DNA of 64,000 bases from Isoetes taiwanensis (GCA_021234155.1 JAJEKV010000019.1:4194356-4258355); one strand, 5' to 3'; positions 1 through 12,135 are shown, counted from the stretch's first letter. Notes: generated by a model not told the origin, from the letters alone. Numbers and translations: made by a program.

Positions 1-820
1 TACAATAGGCTGGCAGTGTTATAAATATTGTAAGTCGATGGCTTGGAGCTAGCATTTAACCATCTCATTCAATATAGGAGTAATATTCAAGAGGTTAAGG
101 TCTGCAAAAACACCATTAGATCTATCAGAAAACAAAAATTGGAAACACAGAGGAACGTTATAGGATACAAATAAATTGACCAATCTTTATAATCAAACGA
201 GGGGAAAAAGGGGATTTATGCAATGAGGTGAATTGAACGCCAAACATTACATACTAGAGAAATCTCCACTGCATGAAGAAGAGAGGGGTGATATTTCAGA
301 TGCAAATAATTTAACACATATAACAGTAGTTCATTTGCCGTGGAAGATACACTCTCCTGAAAAGCAACCCATCACCATGTCTTAGAAAACGAAATTGATT
401 AAAACTAACAACCGTAAATAACAAATGTAAACATACATGTAGGTTTAGTGCAACAGACAGCGATGCCATCGCCAGCATCATGCTCTCACTCCAAATCTCA
501 AATTAGAGTTTGGCTCCAAATTTCCTATAGGCTCAGCGTTTTGTGGAAGGTCTGCTGCATTTGATTGCTGCCCCTCTGCATAAAGAATGAGGACACAAAT
601 ATGCACCTCTAAACACTGTGTTCAACAAAGAAACATTAAAATGGAACTTTACCTTTATCAATTGATGAAATGTCTACTGAAGAAATTTCCACCAGCCTTC
701 CACATGGCATACATCCACTCTCAACCTGCATTGCTGAGGCTTCAATCTCATCATCCTGTTTTCTCCTCTAGTTAATCGACAATAAGCTTAAATGGAAGAA
801 AAGATGAAGAAGCAAAATAC

Positions 821-1126
821 CTTGGGGTTCCGGAAGATTCTGGAGAAGTTCTAACCCCTTTTTACCTCCCATCGTCATGCAGCCATCCATTAGCATAACC
901 CCATTAGCTTTAACCTCGAAATAACATTCTGCAGCAGAAAAGCAGATGTATCAGTTCTTGCAGACAAATTCATGAAAATGGATGGGTTAGCTATGGTCTT
1001 ACCTCTCTGCAACCAGATGGTACTCACACAAACATTCATGCTAAGAAGAGCAAGTGCAAACCAATAGGAACAATTCCACGGACTGTACGGAAGAGCAGGC
1101 TGACCTATGCCTCTAATCTCTGTAAG
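821..1126 (-). CDS. Two exon-like segments of an unidentified gene
   Basis: Two minus-strand segments have good splice borders and join in frame: 1126..1003 and 928..821. The first opens after a TACAG acceptor and ends before GTAAGACC. The second opens after TCTGCTGCAG and ends before GTATTTTG. The joined reading passes a hydrophobic stretch (WFALALLSMNVCVSTIW) and then CYFEVKANGVMLMDGCMTMG. I do not recognise the protein. Further exon-like stretches lie downstream (about 770-480) and upstream (1498-1447, 1667-1564), but I could not chain them with consistent phase. It may be the 3' part of a real gene that runs off the left side, or a decayed copy. The hydrophobic segment could be a membrane helix; that is inference. 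Confidence 0.3.
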
Positions 1127-1389
1127 CTGTAGGCGATCCATCCATAACATAAAATGAGAGTGTTTAGCAATTACCTTACAAAAAATAATGCAAATTCTCT
1201 CTGCGACACCCACAAGACGAATCAAACATGCAAACTCTACACCAGCAGTCGGATTAGAATGAATCTGTTTCTCGGTCCCAAACAGAAGCAAAAAGTAGAC
1301 CTCCATGGGTCGATCAAGCATAGGTAGCAGAGCTCATGGGATTTTCAACACTGTTTTGCTTTTCCGGAAAACATAGATACTTTAGCATT

Positions 1390-1446
1390 CATCCATGTTT
1401 TACACCGAACTGCACAAGCTCCACAGGTGGATGGGAAGGTTATGAC
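1390..1446 (-). pseudogene. Short ZPR1-like zinc-finger fragment
   Basis: Read on the minus strand from 1446, the DNA encodes VITFPSTCGACAVRCKTWM. This resembles the start of the second zinc finger of the plant ZPR1 family, which has an F-P-S-T-C-G-A-C core followed by a further Cys. The similarity stops right after this stretch, and the rest of the finger is not visible. It could be a captured exon fragment or a chance match, because the segment is only 19 codons long. Confidence 0.22.
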
Positions 1447-2029
1447 CTGACAATGGATGCACAACTGCATGTTACGAATGGATACCTAGGCCTGCGTCCT
1501 GCACAAGACATATCTGATATAAGTGACTGGATATCTGATAGAACAAAAAATGACAGAACTTACCTAATCCGGCTACTTCGAGATGTCTTCCCAAAATGTC
1601 TGGACATGAGATTTATCAGCAGGCTTTGGCAATGCCGGAATGCCACCAAAAATGTTTCAAAGATCACCTGCCACGAGCAAAACTTGGATGAGATGAAGTA
1701 GAAAGGAATCAAAAGAACTATTTTTCATCTATAAGAAGCTGTAACACGCTGGAATCTGCACACCTATGACGGATTAAGGCAAGTAAAGAGCGATGGAGTG
1801 AAATGCTAAAGAAATCAAACCTTCCGGAAGCCATAGCCAAGAATCTAAGAAAGCATAAAGCCTGAGCGCCTAGAGCCTAACACGAGCATCTAGCGCCTGA
1901 GCTACCATCGCCATGGCGATGAGCGCCACGGCTGCTCTGCCATCACAAAAAGAGCACTCTTCCGACATCTCAGGCCGACCCTATTCCATGGGCAATAACA
2001 ATCCACATTAAAATAAAATGCCCTAATTT

Positions 2030-2460
2030 TTTGTTTTTTTTTTAAAGGAAAATGCTTAAATTTCAGGGATGGACGGTCTACATAAAATGCCCCAATTGAA
2101 TCCCTAGATCTAACGGGCCACATCAAAAGCCCCAAATAAAGGGGGCTGCTTGGGGTTGATTGAAGTGTCACCGTCTGGACCGTCCATCTCAAAGATGGAC
2201 GGTCGAGATCAATCTTTACCAGCAACTTCCTTGCACCTTCCTTGACCTTAAAATCAAGGGCCACGATTTCTCACGTGCCCGATCGACGGCCCAGGGATGG
2301 GGTGCATGCCCCATGCATGCCCCATGCATGCCCCCCCATCAAATCCAAGGGCCATTATTGCGACACCTCAGAAAATCGACGGCCAGGATGAATCTCTACC
2401 TAGTTTCACCCCCCCATAGGACCCATCAAATAATTGTATATATACAAGTTTTTATACTAT
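2030..2460. repeat. Dispersed non-coding repeat R1, copy 1
   Basis: This stretch shares several blocks with 8310-8727: TAAAATGCCCCAAT, AAAAGCCCCAAATAA followed by a G run, GCTTGGGGT, CACCGTCTGG, GAGATCAATCT, and the palindromic CCTTGAC...AAATCAAGG block, which sits elsewhere in copy 2. It holds a perfect hairpin with a 12-bp stem (2178-2189 with 2193-2204) and a 3-base loop. It encodes no convincing protein. The ends and mechanism are not clear; MITE or SINE origin is possible. It lies downstream of the histidine-kinase exon and may be within an intron of that gene. Confidence 0.65.
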
Positions 2461-2892
2461 CAGTGGGTTTATCAAGTTTTTGTACTATCAATGGGTATAT
2501 CAATTATGGTTTATGAACAGCTAGGAGTTATTTGTCATAAGAACTTTTTTATGGCGATTATACCGTGAAGATTTTGGCAAGAAAGTTGGAAGTCAAAGGC
2601 ATTCTATGAAGCACACGCAATAAAAAAGTCAAGCTAGACTTGAATAAAAGCCAAACTATAGTCAAACTTAATCTTGAATAAAAGATTAAGAGTGGTAGGA
2701 ATGGTAGCATGCATCCAGTCCAAAGTCATGAAGTTTTAAGCTAAACCCTTTGCTTGATGGCCATTCAATCGAGCTCATCGTTGTTTATTATAATGGAGAC
2801 TTGCAATTAGATTTCATCTGATCACTCTACGATAATGAAGCAAACTTTGTCTATAATCCTATTGGGTACAGCTTTATTCGACGAGCAAATAC

Positions 2893-3085
2893 CTGCGACT
2901 TTGCAACAACTGCAGACTCTGCCTTAACCTTGAGAGCTTCCATTTTCCGACAATCTTCTTCCACCTTTTCAATCTGCTTACCTGCTGCATACAGAATGTG
3001 TGCAGCAAGTAAAGCAATCAAGAATATTCCACCAGCAGTTGTTATTGCTAACCATGGGACTGATGCAAGTACCCATTTCAAAACC
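2893..3085 (-). CDS. Exon of a CHASE-type (cytokinin-receptor-like) histidine kinase
   Basis: This minus-strand exon is 193 nt, bounded by a CTTCTTCAG acceptor and a GTATTTG donor. It encodes a membrane helix (WLAITTAGGIFLIALLAAHI) followed by the linker KVEEDCRKMEALKVKAESA and VAKSQ. In the plant AHK/CRE1 cytokinin receptors the second membrane helix is followed by a very similar linker, and an exon likewise ends at AKSQ, just before the histidine phospho-acceptor domain. A possible preceding exon, 3317..3255, joins in phase and ends in GFGCNR, but is poorly conserved. The next exon, expected to carry the H-box, is not visible down to position 1. The gene either continues past the left edge across a long intron holding repeat R1, or this is an orphan exon. 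The family call is fairly firm; gene integrity is unknown. Confidence 0.6.
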
Positions 3086-3254
3086 CTGAAGAAGATCAAG
3101 AGTCGCAAAATGAAACAAAATCTTAAAATAGCTCAGAGCTGGATCATTGCCAAAACGCAGCCCAATGGACGGAAAAAGAATAGCAGAATTCCAATAGTCC
3201 TCACAATTCAAAACTGCGTTCAAAGGTCCATGTGTTTTCATGATCTTCAGCGAC

Positions 3255-3317
3255 CTGTTACAGCCAAAACCAGGTTGAAAACCAGGAGCACCATAAGTAA
3301 AATCTCCCACCAAGCAT
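3255..3317 (-). CDS. Possible upstream exon of the histidine kinase
   Basis: This 63-nt minus-strand segment lies between a GTGCAAG acceptor and a GTCGCTG donor. Its phase matches the next exon (3085..2893) exactly, supplying two bases of the Arg codon. It reads CLVGDFTYGAPGFQPGFGCN. The position corresponds to the end of the extracellular CHASE region just before the second membrane helix. Residue similarity to known receptors is weak, so this rests mainly on splice-phase agreement. Confidence 0.3.
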
Positions 3318-5003
3318 CTTGCACAATTATCAAAGAACAACTAATAAAAGGAAAATGCAGCAAGTAAAGACGGCAGAAACTTATCTTATACCTGACTGCC
3401 TCCCTTTAAACATAGCCAAACCTCAAATAAAGAAGAAGAAAGCATTGGGCTCGCCATAGCTTCCTGCAATGTACCGCAACATCACTTAATAGCACTGAAA
3501 AGAGAGGCAGGAGGCACGCAAAGCTTAGCCATGGCCAAAGAATACAGAGGCCAATTACCGAGCTGCAATATCAAGCATAGACACAAGCACCCCTGTTTTT
3601 TCCACCCATCATAGTCTGGCGGAGCTCCACATCATAGTCTTGCTAATGGGACTTCAATTTGAAGATTCCTCATATTTTCCTTGTATATTTTCTCAAAAAA
3701 CATTGCTTGCACTATTGTTCTCAAGGGCAAGAGCTTGTTTTGCATAGCATTAAGGCATATTTTCAGTGACAGTTTTTGGCAATTCAGGGGCTTACAAACT
3801 ATTCTCTTTGATTATGTGACATGAGAATGTCCCTGAATCTTTAAGCTCCTCGTTAAGCATTTGCTGACACGTAAAAAGAGAAATGATCTGCCCCATGCTT
3901 TCAATCAATAAAAGATCTGTGTGACCGACAATCTGTTGGCATAGTTACAGGCATAAGAAAATCTACCATGCATGCAACATCCAACTGAGATGCTATCTAG
4001 TTTCCAACTTAAGCTTGCATTCTAGACTAGCATCTAAAGTAAAGGCACTTCTAAGGAGGGAGAAAAGAAACCCCACTTGAACTGTCCTTGCAGAAATCTT
4101 CTCCATATCTTGGCACCGCAGATAATCTGTCAAACTCATCTCCTGCTCATTTGCAATTGGTTCACAGAGAGTATCCACCTCTGGATGAATTTCATTATTA
4201 CAACACTCACACTTTTTATTCCATTTCATGCGCCCGAAATGCTGTCACAATTCGAATAAAAAATATAAAAGGCGAGGGCCGACAAATCATCGACCCATAG
4301 GCCAAATGCCTCTTTTTTACGTGTCAAATCTGGTCTTAGTGTTTGCCATTTCCTTGCAAACTATAATGGCCATGGAATCTACACATTTAGGGGAAAATAG
4401 GTAACACCGACAAAGCAAGAAACTCTTATAGGTTTCAAAAACCTTTGATGCCCCTTCCTGGGTTTTCAAGGCTTATTGATTCGGTAAAGATTGCTCAATT
4501 TGCCTGATTTCCTTTGCCTAAATCGACCCATTTCGGATAGCATCTTTGCAAAACGAAGCTTGTTGCATTTGTCGGTTCGAGTAGGATAGTAGGATAGTGA
4601 AACCATAGCGGCGGCCATCGTTTAAAAAATACTTGCATCGCTTGCAAATTTCCGGAAATTTTACTTCTTTCTTTTTTGCCATGATTCTCTTACAATAAAC
4701 ACCTCACGGACATAAGAGGGAACTGGGAGACACAAAAGTCCGAAAAGATATTTAGTTTACTTAAAGGCTGTATGGTATGTTTTATCTTAGAAGGATTAAG
4801 AAGCTACCTTTGTGCAATTTGAAGATTTTGTTGCCGCAGATGACTTATGGCTTGACACGAGTGGAAATAAGCCCGATTCTAAAGAAATTTAGACCCCATT
4901 CGGACCATATTCTACTGAAATGTTCAAAGGATAAAAAGATACCCGTGCTTCAGAACATACTATGCTCCAAGAACAAAAAGGAATGTATTTAAGTACTATT
5001 TAC

Positions 5004-5217
5004 CATGATCCTACTTTCCATATGAAAGATGTGGATGGATTTTCTTTGCCTTCATCGGCAGAAGAATATGTCGCATTTGTGACCATAACCACATCCTTTT
5101 GAACATAGTCTTCACCTAAATCAAAAGCATAACTTGCTGCAATTGGATACACACTGTTCATAAAAATATGAGGCCTCATTCTGTCCAAATTGTTTAAATG
5201 CCCCACATCTATATAAA
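5004..5217 (-). other. Exon-like open segment, unidentified
   Basis: On the minus strand this 214-nt open stretch follows a CCTTTTGCAG acceptor and ends at ATCATG followed by GTAAAT. It encodes YIDVGHLNNLDRMRPHIF and, further on, YAFDLGEDYVQKDVVMVTN. I do not recognise it. It could be an upstream exon of the same minus-strand transcription unit as the kinase exon at 2893-3085, but it does not resemble a CHASE domain and its phase was not linked to a neighbour. Confidence 0.2.
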
Positions 5218-5799
5218 CTGCAAAAGGTTATTCCAATCTTCAAGAATCAACCTTCCAGGCTTCGAAATCAAGCAAAAGAGGTGATTTAAGCCACATATCT
5301 CAGAACCCAATTCCAAATCAAAGCCAAAATGGCGAAGATGCCATCAATCTAAACGAAAATATGCCCTACAAATTTGCAAAGAGGTGTTGTACCCAAACAT
5401 GCTCGAGCAAGATGAACTTTCGTGTGTGCATTCGTTATTGGTGGCTTTATACAGCCGGCTCATATTAAAGTTTTTCGCAAGAACCAACAACGGCATCATA
5501 AGCAATGTAACGAAATGATCCATCAAAGCGCAAAGCATAGCTATGGTATTAATCTTCCAACTATAACAAATCGTCAAAGAGATGATGCAATTATGATGGA
5601 TCGGACTCGTGTAATCCATCAACCTTTTCTCGAGTCGCTATGCTCCGGCTCCGTCGAGAATGTGAGCCTTTGCAAACGAGCTGCAAAACCCAAAGCCCAT
5701 TCAAGATCAACAAACAAATCCATGCAAAGACAACCCAACAAACAAATTGCATACCTAGCATAATGCATTGCATCCTCCGGTTATCTTATAACGGATCAT

Positions 5800-8300
5800 T
5801 ATAAAAAAAAAGCAGAAAAGAAGCAATGACTTCAAGCTCCAATGTTACGACTTCACAATATTGCCAATCCAATGAAACGCACTAATGCTTACGCCTATAC
5901 TATGCGAATTTCTAAAGTCGTCACTTTGTTTCGTTTTTGTGCCTTGAGAATGTAATGCGCTCAAACCATTCAATAGCCAAACCTAGCAAAGTGTCCAATA
6001 ATGAAGAGTTAAAACTTAAGTATGAGCAGGTTTTGAATCTTTACATATCTGTATAGATGCGAGCACATGTGTATTTTGTTGATAAATTTATATGGTGGTC
6101 ATTACTAACGAGGATCTTTGTCCTATCCTTATCCTTAGACATCTTAATGCCAAAGCGGGCCGTTAAACTTTATTGCTAATCACGTATTGCTCGATCATAG
6201 CAATGTCTTATGTGCAAAATCGTTTATAACTTATGTGGAAAAATTGGTTATAATGTGTTTGTAGTGGTGCAGGTCTTTAGAAGATGAATTACATGATGAA
6301 GCAATAAAGATGTATGTAGACTTCAGGCGCATTGCTTGAAGATCAAGGAGAGCAAATGGCCTTTCACACATATTGCAAAGAACACCCGTATTTGAAGTTT
6401 GGAAAGTCATGAATTGTGAGCACTCTCACACCTATGAATGTGAGCGATAGATAGATAATGACCTACATTTGCCAAAAGAAAAATAGATCTAGAGTGACAC
6501 ACCTTTAAGATATGATGGTCGACACAATGTCCATATCAATTCCCAACGTGGCGGACCTCAATAACTCCTCAATAGCCGACAAATGTGAAGTCCGAACAGG
6601 CACATGAAACCGTAGGCAACTCAAATTAAATAAGTTCTTTGAAAACCTTAAGCTACTTAGCCTAACTTTCCATGCAAAAAGAGAAGACAAAAGCAAGCTG
6701 TCGAGCTCTACATTTGGTGACCTTAATATGAGTTCGATAATTTTTCGCGGGATCACCGAAAATTTTAACTCCATCCCCATGAGCAAGTTCTTTATGGACT
6801 TGGATTGGAACTTAAAGTAGAAAAGCATGGCTATCAAAACTGCGAGCACTTGTTTGTCGGGACGATAGTTATCACGTTGCATCGACCGCCAAATTAACTC
6901 CATCGATGGCCGAGAGATCTATGCTGGATTTCTTGACCCTAGCCAAGCGTCGTGAATAGAAAGAGACGCATTAAGCAAAATTGTGAAAGAGTGTAATCTT
7001 GGACAAATATAAACATGCAAAATAGGCTTCATGAACTCTCTTTGTAACATGCACCATCGTTGCCTTTGAAACATTAAAAGTTGAGTTCCTATCCAATCCA
7101 TTAATTATTCAATTAGATAAAGCTTCAATTATGTACGAATAGCAACAACTCACTTGAGCCCATCATCCGGGGGGGCTGCCCGGTGTCGACCCATTCGGAC
7201 TGCGTAAGATGGGGATTTGCTCTATCATAGACCTCTGTAGATATTGCCTTGAACAAAGCTTAAGGCTAAGCTCAATCACGCAAGGCCGATTTCAAGAAGT
7301 GAAAGAGGCGGATTAAGACATAACAACCACATGCGGCTTCCTCAAAGATTTATAAGCAGTTGGTAGAAAAACAAGCCCAGAGAAACAAATTACTTAACAA
7401 AATCACCGAAAAAAGGAATCCCTTCCTTTCCAGCAGATCTAAAAGTCTGGCAAAGCGCTTCGGAACCTAGGCATACATAATTGGAACAACGGTGAGCAAA
7501 AACCACTTTACCTAGAAATTCAATTCAATTGGAAAATGCGCCAAATAGTGCAAGGCTCGATTCTTTGGATAGGTTATATGATCAAAAATCCATCTTGAAT
7601 TTTGTATCAAAAACACTCCTTTCCCACGGATTGAGCGTCTACGAGGCGAAGAAGCATCTTAAAGGTAGCGGTTACCTTTCTTTAACCAGAATATGGTGCG
7701 GAATATTCTTCGCTTAAATTTGCTCGCAAACAACAAACCTTTCTATAATGGTCATCAACAAATGGGTTTTTGAAACCAAAAACAAAAAAAAAAAAAGAGA
7801 TGCCTACGCATACGACTTGGAGCCCAAGGGGGATATCCTCCATAGCCAAGCTTGAGATTGGAGGCCGAAAAAACATGTCCATTTTGCATTTTTTCGGGTC
7901 GGAAATAGTCATTTTGCTACCGGCATATCCGAAATGCCCATTCTTTAGCAAATCTTCCATCGATTAGAACCCGGCCGGACCTAACCAAAGCGCATTTCAG
8001 AGCCCACACCCTTCATCTTTGTTAAGAAGATGGCCGAAAACTCTTAGCACCGAAAGTATTTGCGTTAATTACATTCTAATGGAGCGAAATGTTGAAACTA
8101 AACTCTAAAGTCGAGCTTCAAATCAATTACGGGTTATCTGAGGGGATTCACAAACGTCGTCGTCATATCCTGCTCTCTCCGCCATAGCCCGACCACAAAG
8201 CCGGTAGGAGCGAGAACAAAGAAAAGTGGAAAATATCCTTTGGATGATTTTTAATTAATGTGCATTGCCACCTCATGAAGGTGGACATTAAATTTCTTTG
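5800..8300. other. Intergenic stretch with one decayed minus-strand ORF
   Basis: There is no recognisable gene here. The only long open frame is on the minus strand, 7101 to 6505. It is about 200 codons interrupted by one stop near 6917 and rich in Leu, Ser and Arg. I cannot match it to a family; it may be an old transposon or chance. Confidence 0.35.
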
Positions 8301-8309
8301 CCCATTAAA

Positions 8310-8727
8310 TTTCCTTGACTTTTAAATCAAGGGAAGAGATTAGAACCCCAATTCCAATGATACGGATTAAAAGCCCCAATTCTATCACCTTCCACGCAAC
8401 TTCCTATCCAAAATTGGCCAAGATTTGACCTTCCCTTTTAATCCACGGCCCATATAAAAAGCCCCAAATAATTTTAATCGACGGTCTAGATAAAATGCCC
8501 CAATTTGAAGGGCCCAGATTAAAAGCCCCAAATAAGGGGGGATGCTTGGGGTGTTACGAGGTGGCACCGTCTGGGCCGTCCATCTCATAGATGGACGGCC
8601 TAGATCAATCTCTACCAACATGTTGGTAGAGCTCATATAATTGTATATATATGAGTGAGATGGACGGCCGAGATCAATCTCTACCAACATGTTGGTAGAG
8701 CTCATATAATTGTATATATATGAGTGA
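8310..8727. repeat. Dispersed repeat R1, copy 2, with tandem duplication
   Basis: This is the second copy of the repeat at 2030-2460. It has the same hairpin (8574-8585 with 8589-8600, loop CAT), but one stem base pair is changed on both sides compared with copy 1. Its right end is tandemly duplicated as two 69-bp units, 8590-8658 and 8659-8727. Each unit holds a perfect 22-bp palindrome (8610-8631 and 8679-8700) and an AT-rich tail. It encodes no convincing protein. Confidence 0.65.
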
Positions 8728-8857
8728 TAACAGATATCTTGTTTAGTGCTAAGGTTCCTTATATGGGAAAGGACCCACTTCAGCTATATACAATGATTGT
8801 GGTAGGACCCATTAGGGTGTATTAAAAAGTGTCCAATAAGCTACAACTTCCCATGAA

Positions 8858-9003
8858 CATTAAAATTCAATCATATCATATATCACTTTCATTTTCTATC
8901 TAACAGCATAGCCTACAAATATAAATGGGTCATTAAAATTCAATCATATCATATATCACTTTCATTTTCTATCTAACAGCATAACCTACAAATATAAATG
9001 GGT
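8858..9003. repeat. Tandem duplication of a 73-bp unit
   Basis: Two adjacent units, 8858-8930 and 8931-9003, both begin CATTAAAATTCAATC and end ATAAATGGGT. They differ by one base (GCCTAC versus ACCTAC). The near identity indicates a recent local duplication. No coding content is visible. Confidence 0.9.
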
Positions 9004-9475
9004 TACTAATATAGCTGGGTATGAACAACAAGAAAGAGAAATGTTAGTTCCCCTCTAAAGACAACACTAAGTTGCATCCATACACACGTAAATACATATT
9101 CAGGAAGTTCCCAAAGTTTCACAATAACAAATAAACCCAATGCATTTTATCAAATGTAAGATCAAGTTAAGACAGATTTAAGAACATCCTCCACTCACGT
9201 CGATTTAAGGAATCTTGTTCCAACACCTATATTGATATTTCTTCTTCTCCATTGTATTGTTTTCAGAAAAGCCAACCTCCTAGCCTAAATGCAGGCTAGA
9301 ATAACCTGAGGAACTCGAGCATTACATGCCACAAGCATAGATTTTGAAAATCCATCAGTCCGCCTTTGAGTATGTATTAACTCACCTCATATAGCAAAGT
9401 TTTATCTGTATGGATCAGACAACATAGTAATTTAGGAGCAAAAAGATATTGAACGACAACGACTCGACAGTTTTG

Positions 9476-9690
9476 CTGGAGGCGAAAAGGCAATGGTGTG
9501 AAGGAACATCTCATCATAGAATAGAATAGAATAGAATAGTTTTTTTATCGTCCACTGGAGGCGAAAAGGCAATGGTGTGAAGGAACATCTCATCATAGAA
9601 TAGAATAGAATTAGAATAGTTTTTTTATCGTCCACTGATACCAATCGGCCTATGGGACCCAGAAGGAGCGCATAGAATCGACTCGAATAA
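9476..9690 (-). mobile_element. LINE 3'-end fragment with duplicated tail
   Basis: The minus strand carries GGGTCCCATAGGCC, then TTGGT and TGGACGATAAAAAAACTATTC followed by TATTC repeats. The same 3' terminus ends the larger LINE copies near 14.9 kb (minus) and 32.2 kb (plus). The tail plus about 42 bp of flanking DNA is present twice (9476-9554 and 9555-9634). No coding part remains, so this is an extremely 5'-truncated insertion. Confidence 0.65.
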
Positions 9691-10107
9691 TATTTCTATT
9701 TCTTTTTTCTTCCTCATTTTAATTTCCCCGAATATCTATCTTTCAACAAAGCCCTCTGTGTGTCTGACAGCATACCAAGGCGCCACATAATAGGAAGGCA
9801 TGACAAGTAGAATTCCAAATATTCGATAAACCCGGGCTGGCAGCGCCTCTGCTCGTCTTTAGCACATCACGTAAGCTCCAGACTTTGGTTGTTTTCATAT
9901 GTGATCTGGATTTTGTTATCCTATTCTGCATCAATAAGAATTCTTCATTATCGTTTTGCACCTTCCGTTTAGTTCTAGGTCTGCAACTAAAAACGAAATT
10001 ATCTTTATCAGCCTTTGGTAGATTGGGTTATTCATATTATGTACCTAGTCTAAAGGTGTCGTTGATGCTGAATGTAAATAGAACGGAACATTTGTTTTTT
10101 GTTTTAG

Positions 10108-10321
10108 CAAGAACAGCAATTGAAGATTGCAGACTTAAGAATTGGGGGAATGATGATGGGTTTAACCTTTCCAAACAAAGAAAGTGTTACTGAACCCACA
10201 AAGCATGAAAATGGAGTGAGATGGATAGTTCGTCAGATTTGGAAGTTGATGCATGATGGTGGAAGAATCGACTTCCAAGACAACGAGTACCTCGCTTTAT
10301 GTTTTGCATGTATGGACATTG
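10108..10321 (+). CDS. Candidate internal exon, unidentified
   Basis: This 214-nt open segment lies between a TTTTGTTTTAG acceptor and a GACATTG/GTAAAAGG donor. It encodes 71 residues beginning QEQQLKIADLRIGGMMMG and containing HENGVRWIVRQIWKLMHDGG and NEYLALCFACMDI. The composition looks protein-like and the splice sites are sound. I cannot name a family or find matching exons on either side. It could be a lone exon of a decayed gene. Confidence 0.3.
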
Positions 10322-10329
10322 GTAAAAGG

Positions 10330-12120
10330 ACGTCTGTTTTTGTTACAGTTGGTACTCGCTCCAAATATTATTATTTTGAATGCATTGGTCAAATCAGGTG
10401 TTATTAAGAGAAGCATATTGCACATATACCAAGTGTTGGACAAATTTTACTGTACTGTACCTGTACGGTATGTGGCATAGAGAAAAGCATAATACTGCGT
10501 ACTGGCTCCAATACCATTCCTTTGAATGCATTTGATCAAGAATGTATCTAAACAGAAGCAAATTGCACATTTGCCAAGTGGTTGACAAAATGCCAGAGAG
10601 ATCTTTCACCTGAACAACAATAATGTTCATGCATGCCCTTCTTCTTAATTCCTCTTCTTAATTAGACGTGTTTGTCCGTAGTGCCATAGTTAACAGGTAG
10701 CCAATTGCGCATTAATAATGCTTGCCAACTTCTTGTGAGCACTACATGCTTGTAAATTATCCTTGTTGCAGCATATTCCCAATCTATGAACAACAGGGTG
10801 GCCACAAAGATTTTTGTGAAAATCCAATATGGGTGCATTGTTAATGGAAGATGCGATAAGTTTATCCACTTGCGCATTGGGAAGCTAGGATTAGACTCAA
10901 ATGTTTCTTGGCAGTTGCTATATGCCTTAGTGGAAGCATTTATGATGCCAAACAACTCTGAGAAAATGTCTATGAGGAACCCAACCTCCCGGAATACCAT
11001 GACTTCAGGACATGTTATGGTTTTTGAGTTTTGGAAGCCGATGCATTAGGCTTACATAGCTGGAGATACAGCAATGCAGTTTGCTATATAAAATTACCTA
11101 TGTCAGCTTCTTGAGCGCATGTCAGACTGTTGAGTGCACTGGATTGGGATTACTATGTTCATGCTTGTATTATTAAAGCTGGATTGGATTTCAATCACCT
11201 TCTTGAAGAGGATGGATAGATAATATCTTGAAAGTTTGCAGTGTGTAATTTCAGCATATGAAAAGCATGGTGATTGTCTGGATCTTTGAACAAGTCCAAA
11301 GATATGGTTTGGAGCCAGATTAAGCAACCTTTAGCCCAGTTGTCTCACGTAATCCTGCTGGCATTCTGGATCTTGGCTGGCACGTCTCAGATTAATAGCG
11401 CATGTTGCATGCATGATTGTTTTTCCTCGTCATGAAAGATATCTATATGACGAAAGGATTTCGGTGGGAACATCCCATTTCAATCTGAAGTCGTTGTTTG
11501 TGTGGCCTTTTTAGCTGCCAGTTAACCAATCAAGTTATAACTGTATAGACTCTGCAAATATGCTGCAGAAGTGATTGTGAGATTAGACCCTCAAAGTGCT
11601 TAGCCTTCGTTTGTGGTGTTACTAAATACATTTGTGATGTTTGCAAATGACTGGGACATTGAAGGATATGCATACGGAGCATAGTGCCTTTTCGAATTGC
11701 CACTCAATTGTGCTGCAGAAAAATATTGCAGCTTTGTGCTGTCACCAAATATATATGCCATGTTTGCACATTAACTAATATATTGAAGCATGCTATTGGG
11801 CACAATGATTACTGCTCTGAAAAAATATTAAGCAGATTTTTTAAACAGCTAAGATAATTCCCCAAAGCCCTCTCGGGCCCCTGGGTCCTCTCAAAAAAGA
11901 GGAAAGAAAGAGGCCGGGATCAGGGTAATAAAAAGAAGAAGAAGAAGAAGCAATGAGCAGGTGAAAAACCTCAACAAGTTGTGACTAATGTTGACAAGGG
12001 TAAAGTACAACAGGGCATCATGACTCCATCGAGGGGGTTGTAACTAGGATCTGTCTATTCTGAGTTGCTGAAACAGTTAATGTGCAACCTAAAATTAGCT
12101 TTCTGAGGGGTAATTGAGTT
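10330..12120. other. No recognisable gene; probable 5' region of the thioredoxin-like gene at its end
   Basis: AT-rich sequence with only short frames on both strands. A GAA run lies near 11935-11950. The stretch just before 12136 ends in a splice acceptor (GCTTGCAG), so at least one untranslated exon of the thioredoxin-like gene probably lies here. Its borders are not evident. Confidence 0.35.
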
Positions 12121-12135
12121 TCTGGTGGCTTGCAG

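Noticed and set aside
2300-2340. CCCATGCATG repeats as a possible regulatory element
   Set aside because: Short low-complexity run inside repeat R1; RY-motif-like but with no promoter context.
6505-7101. About 200 codons of minus-strand frame with one stop
   Set aside because: No motif recognised and no splice or start context. Mentioned only as intergenic content.
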